Part shown: piece by piece, positions 46,001 to 58,277 of the stretch | Numbering within the stretch: the first letter of the stretch is position 1 | Layout: every line of letters begins with the position of its first letter | NCBI RefSeq assembly: GCF_001659605.2 | Contig: NC_035172.2 | Location: 26,711,342 to 26,775,341 of the forward strand | DNA length: 64,000 nt | From: Manihot esculenta | Taxonomy: Eukaryota > Streptophyta > Magnoliopsida > Malpighiales > Euphorbiaceae | Direction: 5' to 3' | Notes under the pieces: model-generated | Seen by the model: the letters and a program-made list of their open reading frames with translations, nothing else | Database searches by the model: none | What the model was told of the DNA's origin: nothing | Program-made: the position numbers and the translations under genes

Positions 46001-47066
46001 GTCCCCTTGGTCCGCACGGGCGAGCTTTTTCTCTCCCATTGTCGGCCAAGGTGAGTCTCCACCGTTCCTCCCTCGATCTTGAGTGTTTCCTCTAGATCTT
46101 TCATGGTTTTAACAAGTTTATAACCTTGTTTTGAAGATTTGTGAGCTTTGAGCAAGCTTTGAGTGCTTGGAGGTTCAAAGAGCTTAATCTCTCCATCTCC
46201 AAGCTAGGATCGCTTTCCTCTCGTTTCTTCAAGAGGTAAGGGTCGATCTTGAACCCTTTTTATGTTTTAAACAAGTTTTAAGTAAGATCTATGGGTAGAA
46301 ATGCATGTTAGGACATATGTTGAGTTTATGGGTTTTGATGAAGTTTGAGCAATGTAGCTTGTTTGTGTGTGAATGAAGTGTTGTAGATGGGGTATATGCA
46401 TGTTTGAGACCCCTAGGAACTTGTATGCGTGTTTTGGTTGAGAAATATGCATGATCTATGGTTTTGGGAGGCAGGAGGTTCATTTGAACCAAGTTTCTGC
46501 CGTTTGGCAGAAACCAGGTTCGGCAGCCGAAGGGAGTTTCGGCCGCCGAACCCCTCTTGTGAAGGCAGCTTTCGGCTGCCGAAGGTGCCCCCGAAAAGAG
46601 ACTTTCGTCTCTGTCTGGCACTTTCGGCCGCCGAAGGTGCCGCCGAACCTAGCTGAGTTTCGTCTCTGTCCAGGACTTTCGGCCGCCGAAGGTGCCGCCG
46701 AAGGTGCCCTGTTCAGCCGTTTCATGCATATTTTCTGTGATGTTTTCATGATGTTTTAGGGGGTTTTTGGGGGATGTATTAGAGTTGTGTTTATATATGT
46801 TTGGTCCCTCATTGGAGTCCACCTGTGTAGGTTCGGACCCGAGGAACCGAGGACCCCAGCAGTGAGTGAGCTGCTTCAGTGTCTGGACAGAGCTAGCCAG
46901 AGGTGAGTGGAAACAAGCTTAATGTTTTAAATCAAATAACTGAATGGTTTGGGCATGCTTCACGCATCATGATGATATGTAATAGGCTGATTGCATTAGT
47001 ACACGAATATGTCGCATTGCATTTTATTTTGTGGTTGTGGGTGAATGCTGTATGATCCAATTAGTC

Positions 47067-47289
47067 CACGAGACTTTATGTATGTTATGACAGGAAGACC
47101 AGGACCCCATGCTACGGCCTGGCACGAGACTTTATGTATGTATGACAGGAAGACCAGGACCCCATGCTACGGCCTGGCACGAGGCTTTATATATGCTATG
47201 ACAGGAAGACCAGGACCCCATGCTACGGCCTGGCACGAGGCTTTATATATGTTATGACAGGAAGACCAGGACCCCATGCTACGGCCTGG
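47067..47289 (+). repeat. Four-copy ~56-bp tandem repeat in the E6 5' LTR
   Basis: CACGAG starts at 47067, 47123, 47178, 47234 and 47290, giving units of 56, 55, 56 and 56 bp. Each unit contains GACAGGAAGACCAGGACCCC and a CTACGGCCTGGC end. It is repeated at 54691-54913 in the 3' LTR. Confidence 0.93.
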
Positions 47290-47907
47290 CACGAGACTAT
47301 GTTGGGACTAATTGGTGACAGGTTCACCCTTGATGTGGATTGTCTGTGATATGATGCATTTCATGAAAGCATGAACTTTAATATAATGTTTTCAGTTTCT
47401 GCTCACTGGGCTTTTAGCTCACCCCTCTCCCCTAACCCCAGGTTTGCAGGTACGGGATTGATAGAGAAGAAAAGAAGAGAAAAGTCATATGTATGTAATA
47501 GCTAGAGTTTGTGGACATGACAAATGATAAGAATGTAATTATGTTATTGAGGATAGAGTTGTGCTTGACCATAGTATATGTTAATCCCTTGGTATGTACA
47601 TGATCTTATTTTATGATGTATATGTGAACCAACTCAACACAGGATATATATATTGCCCATTGAGGCTTTGATGAAATCCCACAGAGGGATTAATGTTTAT
47701 GTATATGATGAATATAGTGCATGCACAGGTTGAGTTTGGTAAATGAAGAAAAGAAAAGTTTTTAATTCTTATGTATGTTTGTTGATCATGTATGGGATTA
47801 AACAGATAAACAGGATGTATGTTAGGCTTGCTACGGGTCCCGGCGGCCTTACGCCGATCTGGATCCTAGCGCCGGTAACGGTCCGGATTTTCCGGGGCGT
47901 TACAGAG

Positions 47908-47920
47908 TGGTATCAGAGCC
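47908..47920 (+). promoter_or_regulatory. E6 primer binding site, initiator tRNA-Met type
   Basis: TGGTATCAGAGCC lies three bases after the LTR end and complements the 3' end of initiator tRNA-Met, the standard chromovirus primer. Confidence 0.95.
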
Positions 47921-48156
47921 CTAGGTTCATATGGTCGGACCTAGAGTGTCGGGCTCATAGATGTTATAGAAGGTCAAGCACAATAGGCAAAAATCATGTC
48001 CACTAGGATAGGATGTAGAGTCCTGTCTTGCTATGATTGTATGATATGCCATGATGATATGCTATGTGTGTAATGTAGCTGTGAGGTTCATGCTTGCCGA
48101 CATGAACCATTTAATGCTAATGTTTATGTGATGTTTACTGTTTCTCAGAAAACAGG

Positions 48157-51100
48157 ATGAGAGGAACCCGTCGATCTGCACGATTGACTGGAATACCACC
48201 TCAGGACGAGGGCATTGATGCCCGTCCTTCAACATTGCCTAGGGCAATGTCGAGTAGGTCCAACAGGGACCGAGCAGTGAGAGACCCTAGAAGGTCTTTA
48301 GATCTGGGAAGAAGCAGATCAGTCAGAGGAACAGTGCAGGGAGGTATGTCAGAGGATATGGGGGATCAGATGGATGTTGATCAAAGGAGGGATGGCAGTT
48401 TGGGCGTCAGTATGTCAGAAGAGGGTATGGGAGAATCCCAAGGAGGCACTCAGGCCTCGGGATTTGTTCAGCCACCTCACTATCCGCCCTACACCCAAAA
48501 TCCCGGGTATTCGATGGGAGGTACATCGGATTACCCTAGTTTTAACCCCTACCCCACACAGATGCCATACCCACCATACTACCCACCATATCCACAGTAC
48601 CCGGTGTACCCACCTCCACCATACTATCCAAATCCAGCAAACCCTACCTCAGGGGATGCTGTACCTCCACCACCACCAGCACCTACATGCCCAGATACCC
48701 AGATACCTCAGCCTAGCTCATCTGGGAGAAGTAAGGCTAAAATGACAGATTACATGAAGTTGGGTGCTCCCCAGTTTGAGTCAGGTGATGACCCGTTTGT
48801 GTATTTGGAGAAGGTCAAGATGATCACAGAGGAGATCGGAGCTGATGATAGTAGAGCCATTCAGATGGCTGGTTTCACCTTGAAATGCAAAAAGGCCCGT
48901 GAGTGGTTCAAAAACTATGTGAAGCCGAGGGTGGATAGCCTATCGTGGGAGGAGTTCGCTAATGAATTTGCAGGATGGGCTTTCCCTGATAGTTCAAGGG
49001 AATTGAAGATGATAGAATTCGAGCAGTTGAGGCAAACCGATGACATGAGTGTAGACGAGTATACTGACAGGTTTATGGAGTTGCTGCCTTTTGCTGGGCA
49101 AGACCTTAGCACAGACCAGAAGAAGTCGAGGAGGTATATCATGAAGCTCCATCCTAGGTATTCCTCCTTGGTACAGTCAGCAGATAGAGAGAGTTTTCAC
49201 GCCATAGTAGACATGGCTAGGAGAATGGAGGCTAGTGCCATCGTTCAGGGGACAGTCAAACAGACAGTGGCACAAGCTTCTGGTTCTAAAACTCCGGGAG
49301 GGGGAAGGTTAGATCCCTCTACCTTGAGTGCAGCAGCTTCAGGCAGTAAGAGATGGGGTAAGCCCAAGGGTAAGAAGAATAAGTTCTGGAACAAGGTCAA
49401 GTCTAGTCTGGGGTTTGGCAGTGGTTCTAGTTCTGGGGCGGATAATGCAGCTTGTGCGAAGTGTGGTAGGCCACACAGGGGTTTATGCCGGTATGGGACA
49501 ACGACCTGCTACAGATGTGGGCAAGAGGGGCATATGTCATGGCAATGCCCTAAAGCAGTTCCTACGGCACAGACACAGCAGACAGCTTCAGGAAGTGTGG
49601 CACAGCCAGTAGCTCTAGCTGCTACACAGGCCAGTGGCAGAGGCAGAGGGAGAGGGTCAGCTTCTTCCTCAGCAGGATTCAGAGGTGAAGGTCCATCAGC
49701 TCCAGCCAGGATCTTCACCATGACACAGCAGGAGGCTAACACATCCAACACCGTGGTGTCAGGTAATCTCATCATTGGGTGTTCTGATGTGTATGCATTA
49801 ATGGACCCGGGTGCATCTCACTCTTTTATTGCACCGAGAGCCGTTCAGAGGTTAGGATTGATGGTCTCTGGGTTAGAGTGTCCCCTATGGGTCAGTGGAC
49901 CCAAGTGTGACCCGTCAGTTGCAGAGTCAGTCTGCCAGTGTAGTCCAGTTTTTATAGAGGGAAGATGCTTGTCCGCCGACCTTGTGGTTCTAGATTTGAC
50001 AGACTTTGACGTCATTCTAGGGATGGATTGGCTATCTACCCATGGTGCTACCTTGGACTGCAGGGACAAAGTAGTTAAGTTCAGATGTCAGGATGGGTCA
50101 GAGGTCGTCTTCAGAGGAGACAAGAGGGGTACACCTAGAGGTCTAATTTCAGCTCTTCAGGCTCGTAGGTTGCTTAGGAGGGGATGTCAGGGGTTTCTAG
50201 CTCATGTGAGGGAGTTGGATAGTCATGTTAGAGAGCCCGCCTCAGTGCCTGTGGTGAGTGAGTTCTTAGATGTTTTCCCAGACGAGCTGCCAGGGTTACC
50301 ACCTGCTAGGGAAATAGAGTTCGAAATTGAGTTAATGCCTAGTACCAGACCGATCTCTATCCCTCCCTACAGGATGGCACCAGCCGAGATGAAAGAGTTG
50401 AAGGAACAGTTGCAAGAACTGGTGGACAAGGGTTTCATCCGACCGAGTACCTCACCTTGGGGTGCTCCAGTACTCTTCGTGAAGAAAAAGGATGGATCCC
50501 TCAGGCTTTGTATCGACTACAGGCAGTTGAACAAAGTCACCATCAAGAATAAGTACCCATTGCCAAGGATCGACGATCTATTCGACCAGCTAGCAGGAGC
50601 GGGTTGTTTCTCCAAAATAGATCTGAGATCCGGGTACCATCAGTTGAGAATCAGAGAGGAGGACGTGCCAAAGACGGCCTTCAGGACCAGATATGGGCAC
50701 TATGAGTTCCTTGTAATGCCGTTTGGGTTAACCAACGCCCCTGCAGCATTCATGGACCTCATGAACAGAATATTCAGACCATACCTGGATCACTTCGTTA
50801 TTGTCTTCATAGATGATATCCTAGTGTATTCCAGGAATGCAGAGGAGCATGCCCATCATCTGAAGATAGTTTTGCAGACCTTGAGGGAACATGGCTTGTA
50901 TGCCAAGTTCTCCAAGTGTGAGTTCTGGTTAAGGAGCATCTCATTCTTGGGGCATATAGTGTCAGAGAATGGAATAGAGGTAGACCCCAAGAAAGTAGAG
51001 GCTGTGACTAACTGGCCCAGACCCACCTCAGTGACAGAGATCAGAAGTTTCTTGGGTTTGGCTGGTTATTACAGGAGGTTCGTACAGGACTTCTCCAAAA

Positions 51101-53148
51101 TTGCAGCTCCTTTAACCAGATTGACCAGAAAGAATCAGAGGTTCGAGTGGACCGATCGATGTGAAGAAAGCTTTGAGGAGCTCAAGAAGAGGTTGACTTC
51201 AGCACCGGTGTTAGCTCTGCCAACCAGCAATGAGGACTTCACAGTATTCTGTGATGCATCCAGAGTAGGCTTGGGTTGTGTGTTGATGCAGAATGGTAGG
51301 GTGATCGCTTATGCTTCTAGACAGCTAAAGAGGCATGAGATGAATTACCCCACACACGATCTGGAGATGGCAGCAGTTATCTTTGCCCTCAAGATGTGGA
51401 GGCATTACCTCTATGGGGTAAAATGTGAGATCTTCACAGATCATAAGAGCCTGCAGCACATCTTGAGTCAGAGGGATTTGAACTTGAGGCAGAGGAGATG
51501 GGTAGAACTGCTCAGTGACTACGATTGTAAGATACAGTACCATCCGGGTAAGGCTAATGTAGTAGCTGATGCCTTAAGCCGGAAATCACTTGGCAGTCTA
51601 TCCCACATCACGGCAGAGAGGAGACCGGTGGTGAAGGAATTTTATAAGCTCATTGAGGAGGGTCTACAGATGGAGTTGTCTGGTACAGGTGCTTTGATTG
51701 CACAGATGAAAGTAACCCCCGTGTTTCTGGAGCAGGTGGCTCAGAAACAGCACGAGGACCCAGAGTTAGTGAAGATTGCCAGGACTGTTCAGTCAGGCAA
51801 AGATAGTGAGTTCAGATTCGATGATAAGGGGATCCTCCGCTATGGGAACAGACTATGTGTACCAGATGACATCGGGCTTAAAGGAGACATTATGAGAGAG
51901 GCTCATAATGCAAGATACAGTGTTCACCCTGGAGCCACCAAGATGTACCAAGATCTGAAGAGGGTGTATTGGTGGCCAGCTATGAAGAGGGAAGTGGCAC
52001 AATTCGTGTCAGCCTGCGAAATATGTCAGAAGGTGAAGCTGGAACATCAGAAGCCGGCTGGAATGCTTAACCCGCTACCTATTCCAGAATGGAAATGGGA
52101 GAACATAGCTATGGACTTTGTAGTGGGGTTACCGGCAACATCCAACAGACTAGACTCCATATGGGTGATTGTGGACAGACTCACCAAATCTGCTCACTTC
52201 ATTCCAGTTAGGAGCAACTACTCTGTGGATAAGTTAGCGCAGGTTTATGTGGATGAAGTCGTCAGACTACATGGGGTCCCGGTATCTATAGTGTCAGATA
52301 GAGGGCCCCAGTTCACCTCCAGATTTTGGCGGAGTCTGCAGAGTGCTATGGGTACCAGGTTAGATTTCAGTACTGCCTTCCACCCCCAGACTGATGGACA
52401 GTCAGAGAGGACCATCCAGACCATAGAAGATATGCTCAGAATGTGTGTGCTAGATTTTGGCGGTTCTTGGAAGCAACATCTACCTTTGGTGGAGTTTGCC
52501 TACAATAACAGCTATCATGCTAGCATAGGGATGGCTCCATACGAAGCTTTGTATGGGAGGAAGTGCAGGTCACCCGTTTGCTGGGAGGAGGTTGGAGAGA
52601 GGTCCTTAGCAGGGCCTGAGCTTGTTGAGATCACCAGCAGGGTGGTGCCCATTATCAGAGAAAGGATAAAGACTGCCACCAGCAGGCAGAAAAGTTATGC
52701 AGACATCCGCAGGAAACAGGTAGAGTTTCAGGAGGGGGATCTAGTATTGCTCAAGGTGTCTCCGATGAAAGGGGTGGTTCGATTTGGTAAAAAGGGTAAG
52801 CTAGCTCCGCGGTACATTGGACCCTTTGAAGTCCTGCAAAGGATTGGGAATGTATCATACAAGCTGAACTTGCCTGCTTCTATGGAAAGAATCCATCCGG
52901 TTTTCCATGTTTCCATGTTGAGGAAGTTCGTGTCAGATCCGGGCAAGGTTCTTAGCGAGCCTGATGTGGAGATCCAAGAGGATCTCACGTATGTTGAACA
53001 GCCAGTGCGGATTCTTGACACTCAGATCAGAAAGTTGAGGAACAAGGAAATCCCGATGGTGAAAGTCCTTTGGAACCACCACAATTTGGAAGAATGCACT
53101 TGGGAGACCCGGGAGTCCATGCTCCAGCAGTACCCCCACCTCTTCTAA
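48157..53148 (+). CDS. E6 gag-pol polyprotein (1663 aa), intact
   Basis: A single frame encodes all replication proteins of a Ty3/gypsy chromovirus. Order: basic N-terminus ([12 protein letters not shown]), Pro/Tyr-rich linker, gag core about 195-320, CCHC knuckle 451-464 ([14 protein letters not shown]), protease with DPGAS active site (Asp550), and RT with FIDD at 884-887. RNase H begins at FCDAS (Asp1033). Integrase follows with an HHCC finger about 1250-1291 and catalytic D1320, D1381 and E1417, the last two 35 residues apart as in active enzymes. A C-terminal chromodomain-like segment lies at about 1609-1663 ([19 protein letters not shown]), thought in relatives to steer insertion to heterochromatin. 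Gag and pol are fused with no frameshift, so individual proteins must come from protease cleavage. The start is chosen because the same MRG(T/S)RRSARLT start is kept in E1 and E5, right after the predicted acceptor. No inactivating change was seen. Confidence 0.96.
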   Translation: MRGTRRSARLTGIPPQDEGIDARPSTLPRAMSSRSNRDRAVRDPRRSLDLGRSRSVRGTVQGGMSEDMGDQMDVDQRRDGSLGVSMSEEGMGESQGGTQASGFVQPPHYPPYTQNPGYSMGGTSDYPSFNPYPTQMPYPPYYPPYPQYPVYPPPPYYPNPANPTSGDAVPPPPPAPTCPDTQIPQPSSSGRSKAKMTDYMKLGAPQFESGDDPFVYLEKVKMITEEIGADDSRAIQMAGFTLKCKKAREWFKNYVKPRVDSLSWEEFANEFAGWAFPDSSRELKMIEFEQLRQTDDMSVDEYTDRFMELLPFAGQDLSTDQKKSRRYIMKLHPRYSSLVQSADRESFHAIVDMARRMEASAIVQGTVKQTVAQASGSKTPGGGRLDPSTLSAAASGSKRWGKPKGKKNKFWNKVKSSLGFGSGSSSGADNAACAKCGRPHRGLCRYGTTTCYRCGQEGHMSWQCPKAVPTAQTQQTASGSVAQPVALAATQASGRGRGRGSASSSAGFRGEGPSAPARIFTMTQQEANTSNTVVSGNLIIGCSDVYALMDPGASHSFIAPRAVQRLGLMVSGLECPLWVSGPKCDPSVAESVCQCSPVFIEGRCLSADLVVLDLTDFDVILGMDWLSTHGATLDCRDKVVKFRCQDGSEVVFRGDKRGTPRGLISALQARRLLRRGCQGFLAHVRELDSHVREPASVPVVSEFLDVFPDELPGLPPAREIEFEIELMPSTRPISIPPYRMAPAEMKELKEQLQELVDKGFIRPSTSPWGAPVLFVKKKDGSLRLCIDYRQLNKVTIKNKYPLPRIDDLFDQLAGAGCFSKIDLRSGYHQLRIREEDVPKTAFRTRYGHYEFLVMPFGLTNAPAAFMDLMNRIFRPYLDHFVIVFIDDILVYSRNAEEHAHHLKIVLQTLREHGLYAKFSKCEFWLRSISFLGHIVSENGIEVDPKKVEAVTNWPRPTSVTEIRSFLGLAGYYRRFVQDFSKIAAPLTRLTRKNQRFEWTDRCEESFEELKKRLTSAPVLALPTSNEDFTVFCDASRVGLGCVLMQNGRVIAYASRQLKRHEMNYPTHDLEMAAVIFALKMWRHYLYGVKCEIFTDHKSLQHILSQRDLNLRQRRWVELLSDYDCKIQYHPGKANVVADALSRKSLGSLSHITAERRPVVKEFYKLIEEGLQMELSGTGALIAQMKVTPVFLEQVAQKQHEDPELVKIARTVQSGKDSEFRFDDKGILRYGNRLCVPDDIGLKGDIMREAHNARYSVHPGATKMYQDLKRVYWWPAMKREVAQFVSACEICQKVKLEHQKPAGMLNPLPIPEWKWENIAMDFVVGLPATSNRLDSIWVIVDRLTKSAHFIPVRSNYSVDKLAQVYVDEVVRLHGVPVSIVSDRGPQFTSRFWRSLQSAMGTRLDFSTAFHPQTDGQSERTIQTIEDMLRMCVLDFGGSWKQHLPLVEFAYNNSYHASIGMAPYEALYGRKCRSPVCWEEVGERSLAGPELVEITSRVVPIIRERIKTATSRQKSYADIRRKQVEFQEGDLVLLKVSPMKGVVRFGKKGKLAPRYIGPFEVLQRIGNVSYKLNLPASMERIHPVFHVSMLRKFVSDPGKVLSEPDVEIQEDLTYVEQPVRILDTQIRKLRNKEIPMVKVLWNHHNLEECTWETRESMLQQYPHLF

Positions 53149-53222
53149 GGTTAGTTGAGATGTGTTCCATGTGCTATATGTGTGTATGTTATGTTTGTTT
53201 CGCTATGCAAGTACTAGTTGAG

Positions 53223-53258
53223 GAACATTCGGGGACGAATGTTCTTAAGGGGGGGAGA
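53223..53258 (+). promoter_or_regulatory. E6 inverted repeat and polypurine tract
   Basis: 8-bp arms GAACATTC and GAATGTTC with centre GGGGAC (53223-53244), then AAGGGGGGGAGA (53247-53258) directly before the 3' LTR. The purine run is the plus-strand primer. The inverted repeat is kept in E1 and E5. Confidence 0.87.
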
Positions 53259-53259
53259 A

Positions 53260-55528
53260 TGTAATACCCGGCTAGACTCCGGTATCGGAATTCCTACCGT
53301 CCGGTGGAATTTGGGTGTCGGAAACCTCTAGAAGGGTAAAAGCATGTTTTTATAAAATATTTTCATGTATTTTAATGTTTTAAGTATGATTTTAAATAAA
53401 TTTTTGCATGAAAATTCTTTAAGGAAAAACTCAGGTTCGGCCGCCGAAACTCACTTTCGGCCGCCGAACATGCATGGACTTTGGGAGGCACGTTAGGCCC
53501 CCGAAAGTCTAAGTGAGGGAAGTGCAGGTTCGGCCGCCGAACCTTATGTTCGGCCGCCGAACATTGCATGGATGCGGAGGCACATTCGGCCCCCGAACGT
53601 GGCCTGGCCAGCCACTATAAAAGGGTCCCCTTGGTCCGCACGGGCGAGCTTTTTCTCTCCCATTGTCGGCCAAGGTGAGTCTCCACCGTTCCTCCCTCGA
53701 TCTTGAGTGTTTCCTCTAGATCTTTCATGGTTTTAACAAGTTTATAACCTTGTTTTGAAGATTTGTGAGCTTTGAGCAAGCTTTGAGTGCTTGGAGGTTC
53801 AAAGAGCTTAATCTCTCCATCTCCAAGCTAGGATCGCTTTCCTCTCGTTTCTTCAAGAGGTAAGGGTCGATCTTGAACCCTTTTTATGTTTTAAACAAGT
53901 TTTAAGTAAGATCTATGGGTAGAAATGCATGTTAGGACATATGTTGAGTTTATGGGTTTTGATGAAGTTTGAGCAATGTAGCTTGTTTGTGTGTGAATGA
54001 AGTGTTGTAGATGGGGTATATGCATGTTTGAGACCCCTAGGAACTTGTATGCGTGTTTTGGTTGAGAAATATGCATGATCTATGGTTTTGGGAGGCAGGA
54101 GGTTCATTTGAACCAAGTTTCTGCCGTTTGGCAGAAACCAGGTTCGGCAGCCGAAGGGAGTTTCGGCCGCCGAACCCCTCTTGTGAAGGCAGCTTTCGGC
54201 TGCCGAAGGTGCCCCCGAAAAGAGACTTTCGTCTCTGTCTGGCACTTTCGGCCGCCGAAGGTGCCGCCGAACCTAGCTGAGTTTCGTCTCTGTCCAGGAC
54301 TTTCGGCCGCCGAAGGTGCCGCCGAAGGTGCCCTGTTCAGCCGTTTCATGCATATTTTCTGTGATGTTTTCATGATGTTTTAGGGGGTTTTTGGGGGATG
54401 TATTAGAGTTGTGTTTATATATGTTTGGTCCCTCATTGGAGTCCACCTGTGTAGGTTCGGACCCGAGGAACCGAGGACCCCAGCAGTGAGTGAGCTGCTT
54501 CAGTGTCTGGACAGAGCTAGCCAGAGGTGAGTGGAAACAAGCTTAATGTTTTAAATCAAATAACTGAATGGTTTGGGCATGCTTCACGCATCATGATGAT
54601 ATGTAATAGGCTGATTGCATTAGTACACGAATATGTCGCATTGCATTTTATTTTGTGGTTGTGGGTGAATGCTGTATGATCCAATTAGTCCACGAGACTT
54701 TATGTATGTTATGACAGGAAGACCAGGACCCCATGCTACGGCCTGGCACGAGACTTTATGTATGTATGACAGGAAGACCAGGACCCCATGCTACGGCCTG
54801 GCACGAGGCTTTATATATGCTATGACAGGAAGACCAGGACCCCATGCTACGGCCTGGCACGAGGCTTTATATATGTTATGACAGGAAGACCAGGACCCCA
54901 TGCTACGGCCTGGCACGAGACTATGTTGGGACTAATTGGTGACAGGTTCACCCTTGATGTGGATTGTCTGTGATATGATGCATTTCATGAAAGCATGAAC
55001 TTTAATATAATGTTTTCAGTTTCTGCTCACTGGGCTTTTAGCTCACCCCTCTCCCCTAACCCCAGGTTTGCAGGTACGGGATTGATAGAGAAGAAAAGAA
55101 GAGAAAAGTCATATGTATGTAATAGCTAGAGTTTGTGGACATGACAAATGATAAGAATGTAATTATGTTATTGAGGATAGAGTTGTGCTTGACCATAGTA
55201 TATGTTAATCCCTTGGTATGTACATGATCTTATTTTATGATGTATATGTGAACCAACTCAACACAGGATATATATATTGCCCATTGAGGCTTTGATGAAA
55301 TCCCACAGAGGGATTAATGTTTATGTATATGATGAATATAGTGCATGCACAGGTTGAGTTTGGTAAATGAAGAAAAGAAAAGTTTTTAATTCTTATGTAT
55401 GTTTGTTGATCATGTATGGGATTAAACAGATAAACAGGATGTATGTTAGGCTTGCTACGGGTCCCGGCGGCCTTACGCCGATCTGGATCCTAGCGCCGGT
55501 AACGGTCCGGATTTTCCGGGGCGTTACA
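53260..55528 (+). repeat. E6 3' LTR (2269 bp)
   Basis: Copy of 45636-47904 at a constant offset of 7624 bp. Every stretch and shadow frame compared was identical. TATA box at 53616-53624, tandem repeat at 54691-54913, end GGGGCGTTACA at 55528. Confidence 0.95.
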
Positions 55529-55533
55529 ATATG

Positions 55534-56029
55534 AATATAATTTTGAGCTCCTTTTAAATCCATTTGAATGACATAAGTTTGCTCCACACCATTGTTAGAA
55601 ATTTGCCCTATTGGATCCGTATCACTATTTTAGACGATTGTTGTGTTACATCAGAAGTCCCTCCGCTGGCTTTGATTCTTCATATTCAAAGGTGATAGTT
55701 GTCTTCACGATTTAGGGCACAAGGCTTGTTTAGATTGCCTTCCACACTTGTGTTGCTTTTGCCTGCTCTTGCGCATAAATGATGATTACCTTGTTTCTCG
55801 AGCTGCATTCAAAACTTGTCGGCAAAGCCATATTGTAAAACCCTTCATCTCCTTCAAATACCACTTTTGCTCACAACTGGTATTTGCGCTTTAGAAAAGA
55901 CTTGATCACTCTTCTTTTCTATTCACACTTCTTTGCTTCAAGGTAATTCCTATTTGCCTAGACATCTAATCAAGCACTTTACAACCTCTACTTTTTACCA
56001 TAAAAATAATTTAAACTTTTTAATGGGAC
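55534..56029. other. E7 internal non-coding DNA before the tandem array
   Basis: About 500 bp without a convincing coding frame. It links E6's right flank with the start of the 69/77-bp array. Confidence 0.45.
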
Positions 56030-57556
56030 TTACCCCTTGCCTTATAACTCGCCCAGTGGATACCCGCCTTGTGGTTATGGAATAAATGACTTGAAAAAAA
56101 TAATAAACCTAACTTAACACCTAGTCCCGATAATGACTTAAGGATTTTATTAATCTGACACCCGGTTGTTAGCTTAATGAATACCCGCCTTATGGGCTGA
56201 GAGTGAAATGCCTTTGTAATTTTTATTGATTGAGACTGATACCCGATTGTGGGCCTAGTAGATACTTGTCTTGTGGTCGTGGCATAAATTGCCTTAGTGA
56301 GACTAACACCCAGATTATTGAGCCTAGTGGATACTCACCTTATTGCGCTTTTTGATAGAAACTTGCCTTTATCTTTTGAGAACAGTACCCGAACACTAGC
56401 TTGGCGGTTACCCACCTTATGGCGCTTTTTGGCAGAAACTTGCCTTTATCTTTTGAGACTAGCACCCGAAGACTCGCCTGACGGTTACCCGCCTTGTAGC
56501 GCTTTTTGACAGAAATTTGTCTTTATCTTTTGGGAACTACACTCGAAGATTCGCTTGACAGTTACCCATCTTATGGCGCTTTTTGTTAGAAACTTGCCTT
56601 TGTCTTTTGAGACTAGCACTCGAAGACTAGCCTAGCAGTTGTTCGCTTTATGGCGCTTTTTAGCAGAAACTTGCCTTAGAAATTTTATTAATCGGGATTG
56701 ACCCCAGTCATGAGCCTGGCGGATACCCGCCTTGTGACTTTGGTATAAAAATGCCTTAGCTAATCGAGATTAATACCTGAACATTGGCCTGGAGGATGCC
56801 CGCCTTGTGACTTTGGCATAAAAATGCCTTAGCTAATCGAGACTAATACCCGGACATTGGCCTGAAGGATGCCCGCCTTGTGGTGTGGCATAAAATGCCT
56901 TAAAAACCTTTTGTAAAACGGGACTAACACCCGGTCATGTAGTCTGGTGGATATCAGTCTTGTAGACTGGGCATAAATTTCCTTAGAAACTTTTTGTAAA
57001 ATGGGACTAACACCCGGTTGTTCGACCTGGCGGATACCCGTCTTGTGGCATGGGCATGAAATGCCTTAGTTAGCGAGATTAACACCTGGTCATGTGGCCT
57101 GACGGATACTCACCTTGTGATCGTAGCATAAAATGTCTTATTTAGCGAGACTAACACCCAGATTATGGTCTGACGAATACCCGCCTTGTGGCCTGTCATA
57201 AAATGCCTTGTTTAGTAGGACTAACACCCAGATTATGATTTGGCAGAACCTGTCTTGTGGCCTGACATAAAATGTCTTGTTTAGCGGGACTAACACCCAG
57301 GTTATGCCCTGTGGAACCCGCCTTGTGGCTTTGACATAGAATGCCTTGTTTAGCGGAACTAACACTCAGATTGTAGTTTGGCGGATACCCACCTTATGGC
57401 CCAGTATAAGATGTCTTATTTAACAGGACTAACATTCGGATTATGGCCTGGCGGATATCTGCCTTGTGGCCTGGCATAAGATGCTGGATTATAGCCTAGC
57501 AGAACTCGACTTGTGGCTTGGCATAAGATGCTTATTGTAGCCTAACGGATACCCGC
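56030..57556 (-). repeat. E7 tandem array, 77-bp and ~69-bp units
   Basis: Imperfect tandem repeats with the core CTAACACCCGG..GATACCCGCCTTGTGGC. A subfamily with GCGCTTTTTG recurs exactly every 77 bp (56345, 56422, 56499, 56576, 56653). Later units have a 69-70 bp spacing (57151, 57221, 57290, 57359). The array is cut at 57556 and resumes at 61537. Confidence 0.9.
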
Positions 57557-58277
57557 TGATAGAGCATATTTTAGTCTAATTTATCATTATGTTCTTGATG
57601 TTTATTTGCATCTTTCTGCCTAATTTTGTGGTTTTAATCATGTTTTGCAGATATTAGGTGTAAAGAGACAATCCGGAGAAAATGCTCTTAAAACTGCTAA
57701 AAAGTGTCAAATATGGAAAGTGCCAAAAAAGGAAAGTTTTCAAATAAGGAAATTCAAATTGCAGATCTTTCTTTCCTTATTCAAAGATGTGCACACACTG
57801 CAGCAGTCATATCTTCCTATTTAGGCAGCAAGATCTTAAGAAGACGCACTTACCTCTTCAACATTCAGCATTCAAAATTTAAACGAAGACTCCACCTAAA
57901 AAGGAAAGACTAGACAGATTCACTTTCCCTTCTGCATTCAATGACTGCGCGCCCACCTGCCTCCTGAAAGCCAATCCGCACGCCACTTTCCCTCTGAAGA
58001 AGATGTGCACGCTTCTTTCCTTCCAAATAATTTTGCAACGCGAATTTTTCCTTCTCAGACACAACTTGGGCAGCAAGTACCTCTAGGGCAGTACTTTCAA
58101 CTATAAAAAGACACATAAGGAGCCTCCCCAGGCTTTTTCAAGACCGCCTGGGACACACCTGCGGGATTGCAATTGGCCACATCTCTTCTTCATCTCTTTC
58201 TTTATTTTTGGTTTTGTTTCAGCCATGAGTGGTTGAAACCTTTTTTTCTAGTTGAAGATTGGTTGAAACTTTAGTTG

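Larger units (their letters stand above)
45636..47904 (+). repeat. E6 5' LTR (2269 bp)
   Basis: It starts TGTAATACCCGG and ends GGGGCGTTACA. U3 is short, with the TATA box at 45992-46000. Two clusters of TTCGGCCGCCGAA motifs lie at 45808-45975 and 46518-46705. A four-copy ~56-bp tandem repeat is at 47067-47289. Splice-donor-like sites are AAG/GTGAGTC near 46049, AAGAG/GTAAGG at 46231-46240 and CAGAG/GTGAGTGG near 46900. Confidence 0.95.
46236..48148 (+). other. Predicted intron in the E6 leader
   Basis: Donor AAGAG/GTAAGG at 46231-46240 and acceptor TTTACTGTTTCTCAG ending at 48148, eight bases before the gag ATG. Similar pairs occur in E5 (41128 to 39157, minus) and E1 (about 20240 to 19479, minus). 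Splicing would remove the ATG-rich leader, the minisatellite and the primer site from a gag mRNA, leaving unspliced RNA as the genome. This is a prediction from consensus sites only. Confidence 0.5.
45636..55528 (+). mobile_element. E6: complete chromovirus retrotransposon, apparently intact
   Basis: 9893 bp with LTRs 45636-47904 and 53260-55528 that look identical wherever compared. It is flanked by ATATG (45631-45635 and 55529-55533). It has an iMet primer site, one 1663-residue gag-pol frame and a purine tract. Long LTRs and a C-terminal chromodomain-like segment place it among plant chromoviruses, probably the Tekay/Del clade. All parts needed for autonomous copying are present. Confidence 0.96.

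Noticed and set aside
46451..46759. GC-rich frames with AAEG/RPPK repeats in the E6 LTR (also 54075-54383)
   Set aside because: These are translations of the TTCGGCCGCCGAA motif in different frames, not proteins.
47067..47289. Array resembling a CRISPR
   Set aside because: The units are contiguous ~56-bp copies without unique spacers, inside a plant retrotransposon LTR.
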